Source: Streptomyces turgidiscabies Car8 (GTDB lineage Bacteria; Actinomycetota; Actinomycetes; Streptomycetales; Streptomycetaceae). Taken from it: a DNA stretch of 34,341 bases. Positions 24,972 to 33,981 of the stretch are shown here, piece by piece. The notes beneath the pieces were generated by a model. The model had not been told where the DNA came from. It made no database searches and saw only the letters and a list, made by a program, of their open reading frames with translations. The stretch lies in the NCBI RefSeq assembly GCF_000331005.1, contig NZ_AEJB01000582.1, positions 1 to 34,341 of the forward strand, in the 5' to 3' direction. Within the stretch, counting starts at the first letter, position 1. The number at the start of each line of letters is the position of its first letter. The position numbers and the translations under genes were made by a program.

Positions 24972-26309
24972 TCAGGCCAGGCCGAACCGCTCGGCGTGCA
25001 CCTGCAGTTGGGGGACCTTGAGCGTGCGCAGGGCGCTGAGCACGGCCGAGGTCATCGCGGGCGGGCCACAGACGTACACGTCGCGTTCGGTGATGTCGGG
25101 AACCAGGGCACGGAGACTCGCCGGCTCGAACGGCGGGCCTCCCTCCCCCGTGCGGCCGGTGAGCAGGTGCAGTCGCCCACCGAGGCCCGCGACCAGAGTC
25201 CGTACCTCGTCGACCAGCACGGCGTCGGCCTCGCTGCGCACCCGGTAGAGCACGACGACGTCGTCGCCCGGTTCCTCCTCCAGCAGGGCTCGAACCGGCG
25301 TGATCCCCACTCCTCCGGCGATCAGGAGCGCACCGGGCCGCGTTCGGTGCAACGCGGTGAACGCCCCGTACGGCCCCTCGACGAACGCGCGGCTCCCGAC
25401 CGGGACATGCAGCAGGCCGGCGCTGGTGCTGCCGACCGCCTTGGCGGTCAGGCGCAGCGTGCGGCCGTCGGGTGCCGCCGACAGCGAGAAGGGATTGGCC
25501 AGCCACCAGTGGTTGTGCCCGGGGAACCGCCAGATGCAGAACTGGCCCGCCCTGGCCGGCAGCCTGTCGAGGTGGCGACCGGTGACATGCACCGAAACCA
25601 CGCCGTCCGACTCCGGCACCACCGCCGTGACCTCGAATCGGTGATAGGCGTTGCGCCACACAGGCATCACGATCCGCCCCGTGATCAGGGCACCGAACGC
25701 GAACACCCACAGGGCCCACCAGTAGAGCATCGCGGGCGTGGATGAGCTGAAGGTCGTGGTCTCCTGCAACTGGTGGACGAACGCGAGCCCCAACGCCACG
25801 TACAGCAGCAGGTGCACGCCGTGCCACGTCTCGTAGCGCAGCCGCCGTCTCACTTGTCGGGCGGAGACCACGCCGATCACGACGACGATCGCGGCGGCCC
25901 CCATCCCCAGCAGGGAGGCGGGCACTCCGGCCAGTGCGGAGAACGTCTTCGTCATCGACGCGTCATCGAGTTCCGCGAAGCCCAGCACCACCAGCACGGC
26001 GTGGGTGAGGATGGTCCACAACAGGGTGAAGCCGACCCACCGGTGCCACACCGTCAACCGGTCCATGCCGATACGGCGGTCGAGCCACGGCAGCCGGGCC
26101 ACCAGCAGCAGCTGGAACAGCATCAGCACCGCGGCGTGCAGGCCGAAGAACTTGGCGACCGTGAGCACCCCGTTCTTGCCGGACCCGGCGGTGAGAAACA
26201 GGCCCTCGACGATCACCAGGTTGATGATGGCGAACGTCCACAGCGCCCTCCGCGCCGCGACGACCGGAGGTGTGGTGCCCTCTCGCACCTGCGTACTCGT
26301 TGCCTCCAC
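24972..26309 (-). CDS. Ferric-reductase-like transmembrane flavocytochrome with FAD/NAD(P) domain
   Basis: This is a 445-aa protein. The N-terminal half has six membrane helices with histidines placed to carry b-type haem (His58, His89, His103, His163, His166, His179), as in ferric reductase/NADPH-oxidase-like proteins. The C-terminal half is a ferredoxin-NADP reductase module: an FAD site near ANPFSLSAAP, the NAD(P) loop IAGGVGITPVRALL, and the terminal YVCGPPAMTSAV. It should pass electrons from cytosolic NAD(P)H across the membrane to an external acceptor such as ferric iron, oxygen or quinone. GTG 26309 (GAGGGG ribosome site 7 nt upstream) is preferred over the long upstream open frame to 26435, which lacks similarity to anything and has no ribosome site. 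Confidence 0.87.
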   Translation of the reverse strand: MEATSTQVREGTTPPVVAARRALWTFAIINLVIVEGLFLTAGSGKNGVLTVAKFFGLHAAVLMLFQLLLVARLPWLDRRIGMDRLTVWHRWVGFTLLWTILTHAVLVVLGFAELDDASMTKTFSALAGVPASLLGMGAAAIVVVIGVVSARQVRRRLRYETWHGVHLLLYVALGLAFVHQLQETTTFSSSTPAMLYWWALWVFAFGALITGRIVMPVWRNAYHRFEVTAVVPESDGVVSVHVTGRHLDRLPARAGQFCIWRFPGHNHWWLANPFSLSAAPDGRTLRLTAKAVGSTSAGLLHVPVGSRAFVEGPYGAFTALHRTRPGALLIAGGVGITPVRALLEEEPGDDVVVLYRVRSEADAVLVDEVRTLVAGLGGRLHLLTGRTGEGGPPFEPASLRALVPDITERDVYVCGPPAMTSAVLSALRTLKVPQLQVHAERFGLA

Positions 26310-26639
26310 CGCTTCCCCTCTTGTCAATTCTTGTCCATGTGACGTAATGGCGCCGGCACCCGCGAGATGGCGGGGATCCGGACGTCCCGATGCGATGCGG
26401 CCCCTGGGCGGGGCAAGAATACGGAACTGGCGCAAAGTTGGCCCTACTTGGCCTGCACTGTTCTCGTTCCGCGTTCAGCACGCTGGTCGAGCGGACCGCA
26501 CGTGAACATCTGCCACCCGCTCGCTCCTCACCCGGCGGCCGTCGTACGGGTCGCCGTCGACGGGTACGCTGAGTGATGAAGTTCTTAACCACAAGCGGTC
26601 ACAGGGCTGTTGGGAAACACAGGCACTGTCGGGGTGCGC
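26310..26639. other. Intergenic region between the ferric-reductase-like gene and the LacI remnant
   Basis: This 330-bp divergent region has no gene I can support. It must hold the promoter of the flavocytochrome gene and, formerly, that of the LacI gene. The part after 26570 is locally AT-richer. No palindrome stood out. Confidence 0.45.
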
Positions 26640-27345
26640 ATGGAGAGTTCGCGTGCCTGGCGGTGTCCCACGCTCAGCGCCGTGGCCGCACACGCCGGAG
26701 GTCCACGGCCACGGTGTCGAACGCGGTCAACGGCACCGGCCGGCTGTCCGAGACGACCAGGCAGCGCGTGCTCGCCGCGGCGCGCGAACTCGGTTACGCC
26801 CCTGCCAGCACGGCCCGGGCCCTCGCCCGCGGCGCCACCGGAGTGCTCGGCCTGACCATGACGGCGTACTCCTCGACCATCTCACGGAGGCCGGCGGCGG
26901 GCGGATCGGGCTCTCCCTGCCCCTGCACGACGACGAGTACCCGCGCCTGATCGAACACGCCTACCGGTCCTGGTGCGACGGACGCGACGTGCCCGCACTC
27001 GTCGAGGAGTGCGCCTCCCTGCCCGACTACTTCACGGCGGAACAGGAGGCGGTCGGCCGCCTGCTGGACCGCGATCCACGACCGGACGTTGTCATCGGCG
27101 TCTACTCCGACTCCGGTCACAACATCCTCGCCGCCGCCCGCCGCCATGGGCTTCGGGTACCGCGGGACCTGCTGGTGGCGTGCGTCAGCGAGGATCCGGA
27201 CTACGCGACGACCACCCCGCCCGTCACCACGCTCAGCCTCCGCCCGGACCGGATGGGTACCGAAGCGGTCGACCTGCTGATCGCCGTCATCAACGCCCGC
27301 AGCGGCGTGGACCGGCGTCGGCTCGTACAGCCGGTGCCACTTGGC
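26640..27345 (+). pseudogene. LacI-family regulator remnant
   Basis: ATG 26640 opens a LacI N-terminus (TLSAVAAHAG). A one-base loss near 26698-26702 (GGAGGTCC where VST needs GGAGTGTCC) shifts the frame into STATVSNAVNGTGRLSETTRQRVLAAARELGYAPASTARALARG, an unmistakable LacI helix-turn-helix and hinge. Around 26870-26880 the hinge runs directly, in a third frame, into LDHLTEAGGGRIGLSLPLHD from the middle of the sugar-binding domain, so roughly 100 codons are missing. The rest (VVIGVYSDSGHNILAAARRHGLRVPRDLLVACVSEDPDYATTTPPVTTL, then RMGTEAVDLLIAVI) is good LacI C-domain, but the end is replaced near 27345 by the GH43 remnant. It cannot make a working repressor. Before decay it probably controlled the neighbouring glycoside hydrolases. 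Confidence 0.88.
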
Positions 27346-28084
27346 CGCGAACACCAGGTAGTGGAGACCGCCCCGTTTGTAGACCCACGGCCCTTCCTCG
27401 AACAGCGGGGGGCGGTTGGCGTCGCCGATACGGGTGCCGAACCCCGCGGTGGTGAGCGGAATCCTGGTGGGACTGCCCGAGTAGGAGGTCATGTCGGTGT
27501 TCAGCCTGACGTACCACAGGTTCGGATGGCCCCAGTACAGGTAGGCCTGGCCGTCGTAGTCGATGAAGACGGTCGGGTCGAACTCTCCGTTCTCCACCAG
27601 CGGATGGCCGAGGGCGTCCCGGAACGGTCCGGTGGGGCTGTCCGACACCGCCACGCCGATGGCCATCCGGCCGGTCGCCCGGTTCGTCACCGGCACGTAC
27701 CAGTAGAACCGGCCGTTGCGCTGCACGGCCTGTCCCGCCCACGCGTCCTTGGGCGCCCAGCTGAAGGTGGCCAGGCTGAGCGGCGAGCCGTGGTCGGTCC
27801 AGTTGACCATGTCGGCGGAGGACCACACCCGTCAGTCCTTCATGGTGAAGTAGGCGGAGCCGTCCTCGTCGTGCCCGGTGTAGAGGTAGACGCGCCCGTG
27901 GTACACCAGCGGGGCCGGGTCGGCGGTGTACACGTGCCGCACGATCGGGTTGTCGGCCCTGGCCGCGGTGGGCTGCACCGCGGCGGGAAGAACGGCGAAC
28001 GCCGGCAGGAGGCCCATCACCCAGGCGGCTGCCCGGGTGAGCCTCGTACCGGTGGGGGGGCAACGGTCGAGCTGCGATCATCAT
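27346..28084 (-). pseudogene. GH43 glycoside hydrolase remnant
   Basis: Reading starts at ATG 28084. With one G removed from the G7 run at 28054-28060 it gives a good signal peptide (RLTRAAAWVMGLLPAFAVLPAAV, ending near ARA), then GH43 sequence: NPIVRHVYTADPAPLVYHGRVYLYTGHDE with the general-base Asp, then a TGA at 27832-27834 where TMKDW is expected (Trp TGG to TGA). It continues with SSADMVNWTDHGSPLSL, WAPKDAWAGQAV, FDPTVFIDYDGQAYLYWG with the second Asp, and FEEGPWVYKRGGLHYLVFAAK with the acid Glu. At about 27345 it ends abruptly against the LacI remnant, losing the last blades of the beta-propeller. Two point lesions plus truncation make it dead. It lies 55 bp after the GH27 gene on the same strand, so it was probably in that operon. 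Likely former activity: arabinofuranosidase or xylosidase. Confidence 0.88.
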
Positions 28085-28139
28085 GGCGTCCGGTGGACGC
28101 CTGCTGGTGGCTGAGCTGTCGAGCGGTGCGCTACGCCCC

Positions 28140-29786
28140 TCACGCGCGAGTCCATTTCTGGCCGGCCCGGCCGTCGCAGGCCCACAGGACGAGCGAGGTG
28201 CCGTTGGCGGTGCCGGCCCGGTCGGCGTCCAGGCACAGCCCGGCGTGAACGTTGCGGATCGACCCGTCGGAGCCGACGGTCCACTGCTGGTTGTCCTGGC
28301 CGTTGCAGGTCCAGGTGATGACCCGGGTGCCGTTGGCCGTTCCCTGGTTGTAGGCGTCCAGGCACTTGTCGCCGAACACCCGGATCTCGCCGCCGGCCCA
28401 GGTGGTCCACAGCTGGTCGGCGGCCGTGTGGCAGTCCCGGAGCAGTGCCGTGGCCCCGGCGGCGGTGGACGCGTTGTCCACGTCCAGACAGCGGCCGGAT
28501 CCGGTACCGCGCAGCCGGGAGGTGGTGGCGGCCAGCGGATTGCCGCCGGTCACCCGGAACACGGCCACGCCGTGCGCCGGCACGCTCGCCGAGATCTGTC
28601 CGGACGTGCTCGACGTGCCGCCGGTCCACAGGTCCGTGAGAGTGAACGACCCACCGGACAGGCCGACTTGTGCCGCTGTCGTGGCGATCGTCGCGGTGCT
28701 GCCTCCCCGGTTGAACAGGCCGACCGCGACCGAGCCGTCGGACAGGGGCTTGGCGAAGACCTCGGTGCTGCCGTCGTCGCGCACCCTGCGCCCGCCCGCG
28801 CCCAGCGAGTCCTGGTTCACCGCCAGCAGCCGCGGGTTGCGCAGGATCGCGCTCACGTCGGCGGACATGGTGCGGATGTCGTTGCCCGCCATGAGCGGGG
28901 CCCCCGTCAGCGCCCACAGGGCGAAGTGCGAGCGGGACTCGGTCAGTGACAGACCGGGACGGCCCACGACCAGCATGTCCGGGTCGTTCCAGTGTCCGGG
29001 ACCCGACTGTGCCGCCAGCGGCGCGGTGACGTCCAGGACGTTGCCGACGCCCATGGGATAGCTGTTGGTGTTGCCGTTCTGCCAGATGTCGAGCAGGTCC
29101 TCGGTCGTCCGCCACAGGTCGGCGACCTCGCCCCAGTTGTAGGTGGAGCCGGTGATGGCGTGGAAGCTGTTGGGGTTGATGCTGTAGACGATCGGCCGCC
29201 CGGTGGCACGCAGGGCGTCGCGCATCAGCGTGAACCGCGCGACCTGCTCGTCGCGGGTGCCGCTGGAGGAACACCAGTCGTACTTGAGGTAGTCGACGCC
29301 CCACGAGGCGAACGTCGTCGCGTCCTGGGCCTCGTGTCCCCTGCTGCCCGTCGACCCCGGATAGCCGCCGCTGGTCTGCGCGCAGGTGCGTTCGCCCGGC
29401 ACCTGGTAGATGCCGAACTTCAGCCCCTTGTTGTGGATGTGGTCCCCGAGCGCCTTCATCCCGCTGGGGAACTTGGTCGGGTTGGACCGCAGGTTGCCCG
29501 CCGCGTCGCGGTTCGGGTCGAACCAGCAGTCGTCGACCACCAGGTACCGGTAGCCGGCGTCACGCATGCCCGAGGACACCATCGCGTCGGCGGCCTGGCG
29601 AACCTGGGCCTCCGTGATACCGCACCCGAAGCTGTTCCAGCTGTTCCAGCCCAAGGGTGGCGTGAGCGCCGGGCTGCCTGGCGCGGCCGAGGCGGTGGAG
29701 TGGGCGGAAGCCGTCACGGACGCGGTGACCGTCAGCACGAGGGTCGCGAGGAGGCGGAACAGTCGTCCGCCTGACCGTCTGGGCAC
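28140..29786 (-). CDS. Secreted GH27 alpha-galactosidase (or beta-L-arabinopyranosidase) with ricin-type lectin domain
   Basis: This is a 548-aa protein with a signal peptide (about 8-34, LFRLLATLVLTVTASVTAS). The GH27 (alpha/beta)8 domain runs from about 40 to 330 (LTPPLGWNSWNSFGCGI, YLVVDDCWF). Catalytic nucleophile Asp170 is in YLKYDWC and the acid/base Asp is in GHWNDPDML (268/270). A C-terminal beta-sandwich (about 335-412) and a beta-trefoil (about 420-548) follow, with repeats GRCLDVDN, DKCLDAYN and GLCLDADR and QLW, QQW and QKW motifs. It would remove terminal alpha-galactose or beta-L-arabinopyranose from hemicellulose or arabinogalactan while the trefoil holds the polymer. GTG 29786 has GGAG 7-10 nt upstream. 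It was probably the first gene of an operon with the dead GH43 gene. Confidence 0.93.
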   Translation of the reverse strand: MPRRSGGRLFRLLATLVLTVTASVTASAHSTASAAPGSPALTPPLGWNSWNSFGCGITEAQVRQAADAMVSSGMRDAGYRYLVVDDCWFDPNRDAAGNLRSNPTKFPSGMKALGDHIHNKGLKFGIYQVPGERTCAQTSGGYPGSTGSRGHEAQDATTFASWGVDYLKYDWCSSSGTRDEQVARFTLMRDALRATGRPIVYSINPNSFHAITGSTYNWGEVADLWRTTEDLLDIWQNGNTNSYPMGVGNVLDVTAPLAAQSGPGHWNDPDMLVVGRPGLSLTESRSHFALWALTGAPLMAGNDIRTMSADVSAILRNPRLLAVNQDSLGAGGRRVRDDGSTEVFAKPLSDGSVAVGLFNRGGSTATIATTAAQVGLSGGSFTLTDLWTGGTSSTSGQISASVPAHGVAVFRVTGGNPLAATTSRLRGTGSGRCLDVDNASTAAGATALLRDCHTAADQLWTTWAGGEIRVFGDKCLDAYNQGTANGTRVITWTCNGQDNQQWTVGSDGSIRNVHAGLCLDADRAGTANGTSLVLWACDGRAGQKWTRA

Positions 29787-30249
29787 CAAGGGCTCCTTCG
29801 CGGAAGGGCGCCATGAGCGGGTGACATGAAAGATCAATGTCACGTCCATGACACTGGATTACAGAGAAGTGATGGTTCGAAATTTCGTGAGCCATTCGGA
29901 AACCGAGGTCCTGCGGATACTAGAGAGGCCACCGAACATGTCAACACCCATCACCGCACTGCCGCCAAAATCCGGCCACACGGACTCGCGAAAGCTGGCA
30001 TATACCCACCATTCGGGGCTACTCGCCCGCGGCGACATGGGATCAACCGCCTTCGAATGTTTCGAAGATGGCATCGATTCATGCGAGAGGTATTGACGGG
30101 ATTCACCGGCCTTCTATTATCCAGAATCCCGACAAGCCGATCCGCGTTCGAGATCTCGTATACAGAGCAGTCGCTCCGAGCGAACCAGCAGGGCACCTCC
30201 GGACAACTCCCACCACCAACGGCTGGGCCACAGAAGGAGAACGCCACCC
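29787..30249. promoter_or_regulatory. Divergent control region GH27 / GH43-GH10 with three palindromes
   Basis: This 463-bp region has no gene. It contains CGAAATTTCG (29878-29887, perfect palindrome inside GTTCGAAATTTCGT, close to the boxes upstream of GH54), CTTCGAA-TGT-TTCGAAG (30051-30067, 7-bp arms) and CGAGATCTCG (30149-30158). The first suits control of GH27. The second and third flank the plus-strand promoter, at about -65 and +25. Confidence 0.65.
30093..30120 (+). promoter_or_regulatory. Promoter of the GH43 - GH10/GH62 operon
   Basis: TTGACG (30093-30098) and TATTAT (30115-30120) are separated by 16 bp, in an AT-rich patch. Transcription would begin near 30127, leaving a leader of about 120 nt that contains the CGAGATCTCG palindrome. 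It is the best promoter match in the window. Confidence 0.65.
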
Positions 30250-31890
30250 GTGCAGATGTCATGGACCCATCACGCCCTGTCCCGTCGCCGCGCCCTGACG
30301 GCCGCCACCGGCCTGACCGCCGGCGCCCTGCTTCCCACAACCACGGCGGCCGGTGCCGCCTCCGACCGAGGACCGTCCCTCGCGACCGCGGCGACCTTCA
30401 CGAACCCGGTGATCTGGCAGGACTTCGCGGACATCGACGTCATCCGCGTCGGTGACATCTTCTACGCCTCGGCCTCGACCATGCACTACTCGCCGGGCGC
30501 GCCCGTCCTGCGGTCGTACGACCTGGTCAACTGGGAGATCGCCGGTCACTCGGTACCCGTCCTCGACTTCGGCGCCAAGTACGACCTGAACGGTGCCCGC
30601 GGCTACGTCCGGGGCATCTGGGCGTCGTCGCTGGCCTACCGGCCGAGCAACCGGACGTTCTACTGGCTGGGCCAGATCGACTTCGCCAGGACGTACCTCT
30701 ACACGGCCACCGCCGCCGAGGGCCCGTGGAACCGGCTCACGACGATCAACACGGCCTACTACGACGCGGGTCTGCTCGTCGACACCGACGACACCCTCTA
30801 CGTGGCGTACGGGAACAGCACGATCAGCGTGGCCCAGCTCTCGCCCGACGGCCGCAGCCAGGTCCGGACCCAGCAGGTGTTCACCACTCCATCGAGCGTG
30901 GGCACCTTGGAGGGCTCCCGCTTCTACAAGATCAACGGGCAGTACTACATCTTCGTGACCCGCCCCGCCAACGGCCAGTACATCCTCAAGTCGTCGAGTG
31001 GCCCCTTCGGTCCCTACACGATGCGGCAGGTCCTTCTCGACCTGCGCGGGCCGATCCCCGGCGGTGGCGTCCCGCACCAGGGCGGGCTGGTGCAGACGCA
31101 GAACGGCGCCTGGTACTACCTCGCCTTCGTCGACGCCTACCCCGGTGGCCGGATGCCCGCCCTGGCGCCGGTCACCTGGACCGCGGACGGCTGGCCGGTC
31201 GTCCAACTCGTCAACGGCGCGTGGGGCACCACGTATCCCAGCCCGACCGTGCCCCCGCCGCCCCGCCAGGTCACCCCCATGACCGGCGTCGACACCTTCG
31301 ACGGCACAGCCCTCAAGCCGCGATGGGAGTGGAACCACAACCCGGACAGCACCAAATGGTCGGTGAACAACGGCCTGACCCTACGCACCGCGACGGTCAC
31401 CAACGACCTCTACTGGGCCCGCAACACCCTCACCCACCGCATCCAGGGCCCCACCTCCACCGCCACCGCCCAGCTCGACTTCTCGGCGATGCGGGACGGC
31501 GACCGGGCCGGACTGGCACTGCTGCGCGACTCCTCCGCCTGGATCGGCGTCAGGCGCGACGGCGGTACGACGCGGGTGGTGATGGTCAACGGGCTGACCA
31601 TGGACACCAACTGGAACACCACCGGTACCGGCACCGAGGCCGCGAGCGCGGCCGTCCCGGGCAGCCGCGTCTGGCTGCGCGCGAACGCGGACGTCCGTCC
31701 CGGCTCCGGACGCCCCGGCACCTTCTCCTACAGCACCGACGGCACCACCTTCACCCGCCTCGGACCCGCCTTCTCCCTGGGCAACGACTGGCGGTTCTTC
31801 ATGGGCTACCGATTCGCCCTCTTCAACCACGCCACGCAGGCACTCGGCGGCGCCGTCCGCTTCGCACGGTTCGAGCTGACCACGCCCTGA
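30250..31890 (+). CDS. Tat-exported GH43 glycoside hydrolase with C-terminal beta-sandwich domain
   Basis: This is a 546-aa protein. The N-terminus has a twin-arginine export motif (LSRRRALTAATGLTAGALL). A five-bladed GH43 propeller (about 48-335) has Asp61 in FADIDVIRVGD as general base, Asp172 in AYYDAGLLVDTDD as second Asp and Glu221 in GTLEGSRFYKINGQYYIF as acid. A beta-sandwich of the GH43 C2/beta-xylosidase C-terminal type follows (about 345-546, FDGTALKPRWEWNHNPD, RDGDRAGLALLRD, FMGYRFALFNHATQALGG). The likely activity is beta-xylosidase or alpha-L-arabinofuranosidase on xylan oligomers. GTG 30250 has GAAGGAG 10 nt upstream; ATG 30256 is an alternative. The GH10-GH62 gene follows 54 bp downstream and is probably co-transcribed. 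Confidence 0.92.
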   Translation: MQMSWTHHALSRRRALTAATGLTAGALLPTTTAAGAASDRGPSLATAATFTNPVIWQDFADIDVIRVGDIFYASASTMHYSPGAPVLRSYDLVNWEIAGHSVPVLDFGAKYDLNGARGYVRGIWASSLAYRPSNRTFYWLGQIDFARTYLYTATAAEGPWNRLTTINTAYYDAGLLVDTDDTLYVAYGNSTISVAQLSPDGRSQVRTQQVFTTPSSVGTLEGSRFYKINGQYYIFVTRPANGQYILKSSSGPFGPYTMRQVLLDLRGPIPGGGVPHQGGLVQTQNGAWYYLAFVDAYPGGRMPALAPVTWTADGWPVVQLVNGAWGTTYPSPTVPPPPRQVTPMTGVDTFDGTALKPRWEWNHNPDSTKWSVNNGLTLRTATVTNDLYWARNTLTHRIQGPTSTATAQLDFSAMRDGDRAGLALLRDSSAWIGVRRDGGTTRVVMVNGLTMDTNWNTTGTGTEAASAAVPGSRVWLRANADVRPGSGRPGTFSYSTDGTTFTRLGPAFSLGNDWRFFMGYRFALFNHATQALGGAVRFARFELTTP

Positions 31891-31944
31891 AGAGGTCCAC
31901 CGATCGCACCACGCAAACCCCCCACCCATCCCGACAGGAGACAC

Positions 31945-33981
31945 ATGAACCCGCTCAAACGGCTCGGCTCCCGCCGAGCCTCGCTGCTGGGCCTACTGGC
32001 CGCGACCGTCCTGGCGACACCCGGGACAGCTACCGGCGCGCCCGCCTCGGCCGCCGCGCCCGCCGCGCCCGACACCGTTCGGGCCTCCACCCTCGGCGCC
32101 CAGGCGGCCCAGTCCGGACGGTACTTCGGAACCGCCGTGGCCGCGGGCCGGCTCGGCGACCGTACGTACACCGGCATCCTGGACCGCGAGTTCAACATGG
32201 TCACGCCCGAGAACGAGATGAAGTGGGACGCCACCGAGCCGTCCCGCGGCAATTTCAACTTCGGCGCCGGCGACCAGATCGTCAACCGCGCGCTGTCCCA
32301 CGGTCAGCGCATGCGCGGCCACACCCTGGTCTGGCACTCCCAACTGCCCGGCTGGGTCAGCTCCATCAGGGACGCGAACACCCTGCGATCCGTGATGAAC
32401 AACCACATCAACACCGTGGCGAACCACTACAAGGGAAAGATCTACGCCTGGGACGTGGTCAACGAGGCCTTCGCCGACGGCGGCAGCGGCCAGCTCCGCA
32501 GCTCCGTCTTCCGGGACGTGCTGGGCAACGGCTTCCTGGAAGAGGCGTTCCGCACCGCCCGGGCGGCCGACCCGGGGGCCAAGCTCTGCTACAACGACTA
32601 CAGCATCGACGACTGGAACGCCGCCAAGACCCAGGGCGTCTACCGCATGGTGCGCGACTTCAAGGCACGCGGCGTACCCATCGACTGTGTCGGCCTCCAG
32701 GCCCACTTCGGTGCCGGTGGTCCCCCCGGCAGCTTCCAGACGACGATCTCGAGCTTCGCCGCACTCGGCGTGGACGTCCAGATCACCGAGCTGGACATCG
32801 CTCAGGCGTCGCCGAACGCGTACGCGAACACGGTCAGGGCCTGCATGAACGTGGCGCGCTGCACCGGCATCACGGTCTGGGGCATCCGCGACAGCGACTC
32901 CTGGCGCAGCAACGAGAACCCGCTGCTGTTCGACCGTAACGGCAACAGGAAGCAGGCGTACAACTCGGCGCTGACGACGCTGGGCGGCACGCCCGCCACC
33001 ACGCGCAGCAGCACTCGCGACGCCGCCGCCCTGCCCAACAGGTACTCGTGGAGCTCCAGCGGCGCCCTGATCGGGCCGAAGTCCGACGCGACGCACAACA
33101 TCGCGGGCCTCAAGGACCCGACGGTCGTCCAGTACAACGGCAAGTACCACGTGTTCGCCAGTACCGCGAGCCGCTCCGGCTACAACCTGGTCTACCTGAA
33201 CTTCAGCGACTGGTCCCAGGCCGGCTCGGCCACCCACCACTACCTGGACCGCACCGCCATCGGGACCGGTTACCGGGCCGCGCCGCAGGTCTTCTACAAC
33301 GCGCCGCAACGCCTGTGGTACCTCGTCTACCAGACCGGCAACGCCTCGTTCTCCACCAACCCCGACATCAGCAACCCCAACGGGTGGAGCGCCCCGCGCA
33401 ACTTCTACTCGTCGATGCCGGACATCATCCGGCAGAACATCGGCAGGGGCTTCTGGGTCGACATGTGGGTGATCTGCGACAGCGCCAACTGCTACCTGTT
33501 CTCCTCCGACGACAACGGACACCTGTACCGCTCGCAGACCACCGTCGGCCAGTTCCCGAACGGGTTCACGAACACCGTCATCGCGATGCAGGACTCCAAG
33601 AACGCGTTGTTCGAAGCGAGCAACGTGTACAAGGTTCAGGGCAGCAACCAGTACCTGCTCCTTGTCGAGGCCATCGGTTCCGACGGGCGGCGCTACTTCC
33701 GGTCCTGGACCGCCACCGGCCTCGGCGGCTCCTGGACGCAGCTCGCCGCGTCCGAGGGCAATCCCTTCGCCCGGGCGAACAACGTCAGCTTCCCCGCGGG
33801 CGCCTGGACCCGGGACGTCAGCCACGGCGAGATGATCCGCGCGGGCTACGACCAGACACTCACCATTCCCTCCTGCCGGCTCCAGTACCTGTACCAGGGC
33901 CTGAATCCCAACGCGGGCGGTGACTACAACCTCCTCCCGTGGCGGCTCGGCCTCCTGACCCAGACCAACTCGACCTGCTGA
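31945..33981 (+). CDS. Secreted bifunctional GH10 endo-xylanase / GH62 arabinofuranosidase
   Basis: This is a 678-aa protein. A signal peptide (about 10-31) leads into a GH10 barrel (about 48-345) with acid/base Glu174 in WDVVNEAF and nucleophile Glu282 in QITELDIAQ. A linker of only about 20 residues (GGTPATTRSSTRDAAALPN) is followed by a GH62 five-bladed propeller (about 367-678). Its likely catalytic residues are Asp391 in LKDPTVVQYNGKYH, Asp506 in FWVDMWVICD and Glu557 in LFEASNVYKV. GH10 cuts the xylan backbone; GH62 removes arabinose from singly substituted xylose. Joining them in one chain should speed attack on arabinoxylan. No carbohydrate-binding module is present, unlike many streptomycete xylanases. 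ATG 31945 has AGGAG at 31936-31940. Confidence 0.95.
   Translation: MNPLKRLGSRRASLLGLLAATVLATPGTATGAPASAAAPAAPDTVRASTLGAQAAQSGRYFGTAVAAGRLGDRTYTGILDREFNMVTPENEMKWDATEPSRGNFNFGAGDQIVNRALSHGQRMRGHTLVWHSQLPGWVSSIRDANTLRSVMNNHINTVANHYKGKIYAWDVVNEAFADGGSGQLRSSVFRDVLGNGFLEEAFRTARAADPGAKLCYNDYSIDDWNAAKTQGVYRMVRDFKARGVPIDCVGLQAHFGAGGPPGSFQTTISSFAALGVDVQITELDIAQASPNAYANTVRACMNVARCTGITVWGIRDSDSWRSNENPLLFDRNGNRKQAYNSALTTLGGTPATTRSSTRDAAALPNRYSWSSSGALIGPKSDATHNIAGLKDPTVVQYNGKYHVFASTASRSGYNLVYLNFSDWSQAGSATHHYLDRTAIGTGYRAAPQVFYNAPQRLWYLVYQTGNASFSTNPDISNPNGWSAPRNFYSSMPDIIRQNIGRGFWVDMWVICDSANCYLFSSDDNGHLYRSQTTVGQFPNGFTNTVIAMQDSKNALFEASNVYKVQGSNQYLLLVEAIGSDGRRYFRSWTATGLGGSWTQLAASEGNPFARANNVSFPAGAWTRDVSHGEMIRAGYDQTLTIPSCRLQYLYQGLNPNAGGDYNLLPWRLGLLTQTNSTC

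Noticed and set aside
26794..27828. Single minus-strand protein covering the GH43 remnant and continuing through the LacI remnant
   Set aside because: GH43 similarity stops near 27345; the rest is antisense LacI sequence, so the open frame is a by-product of the deletion junction.
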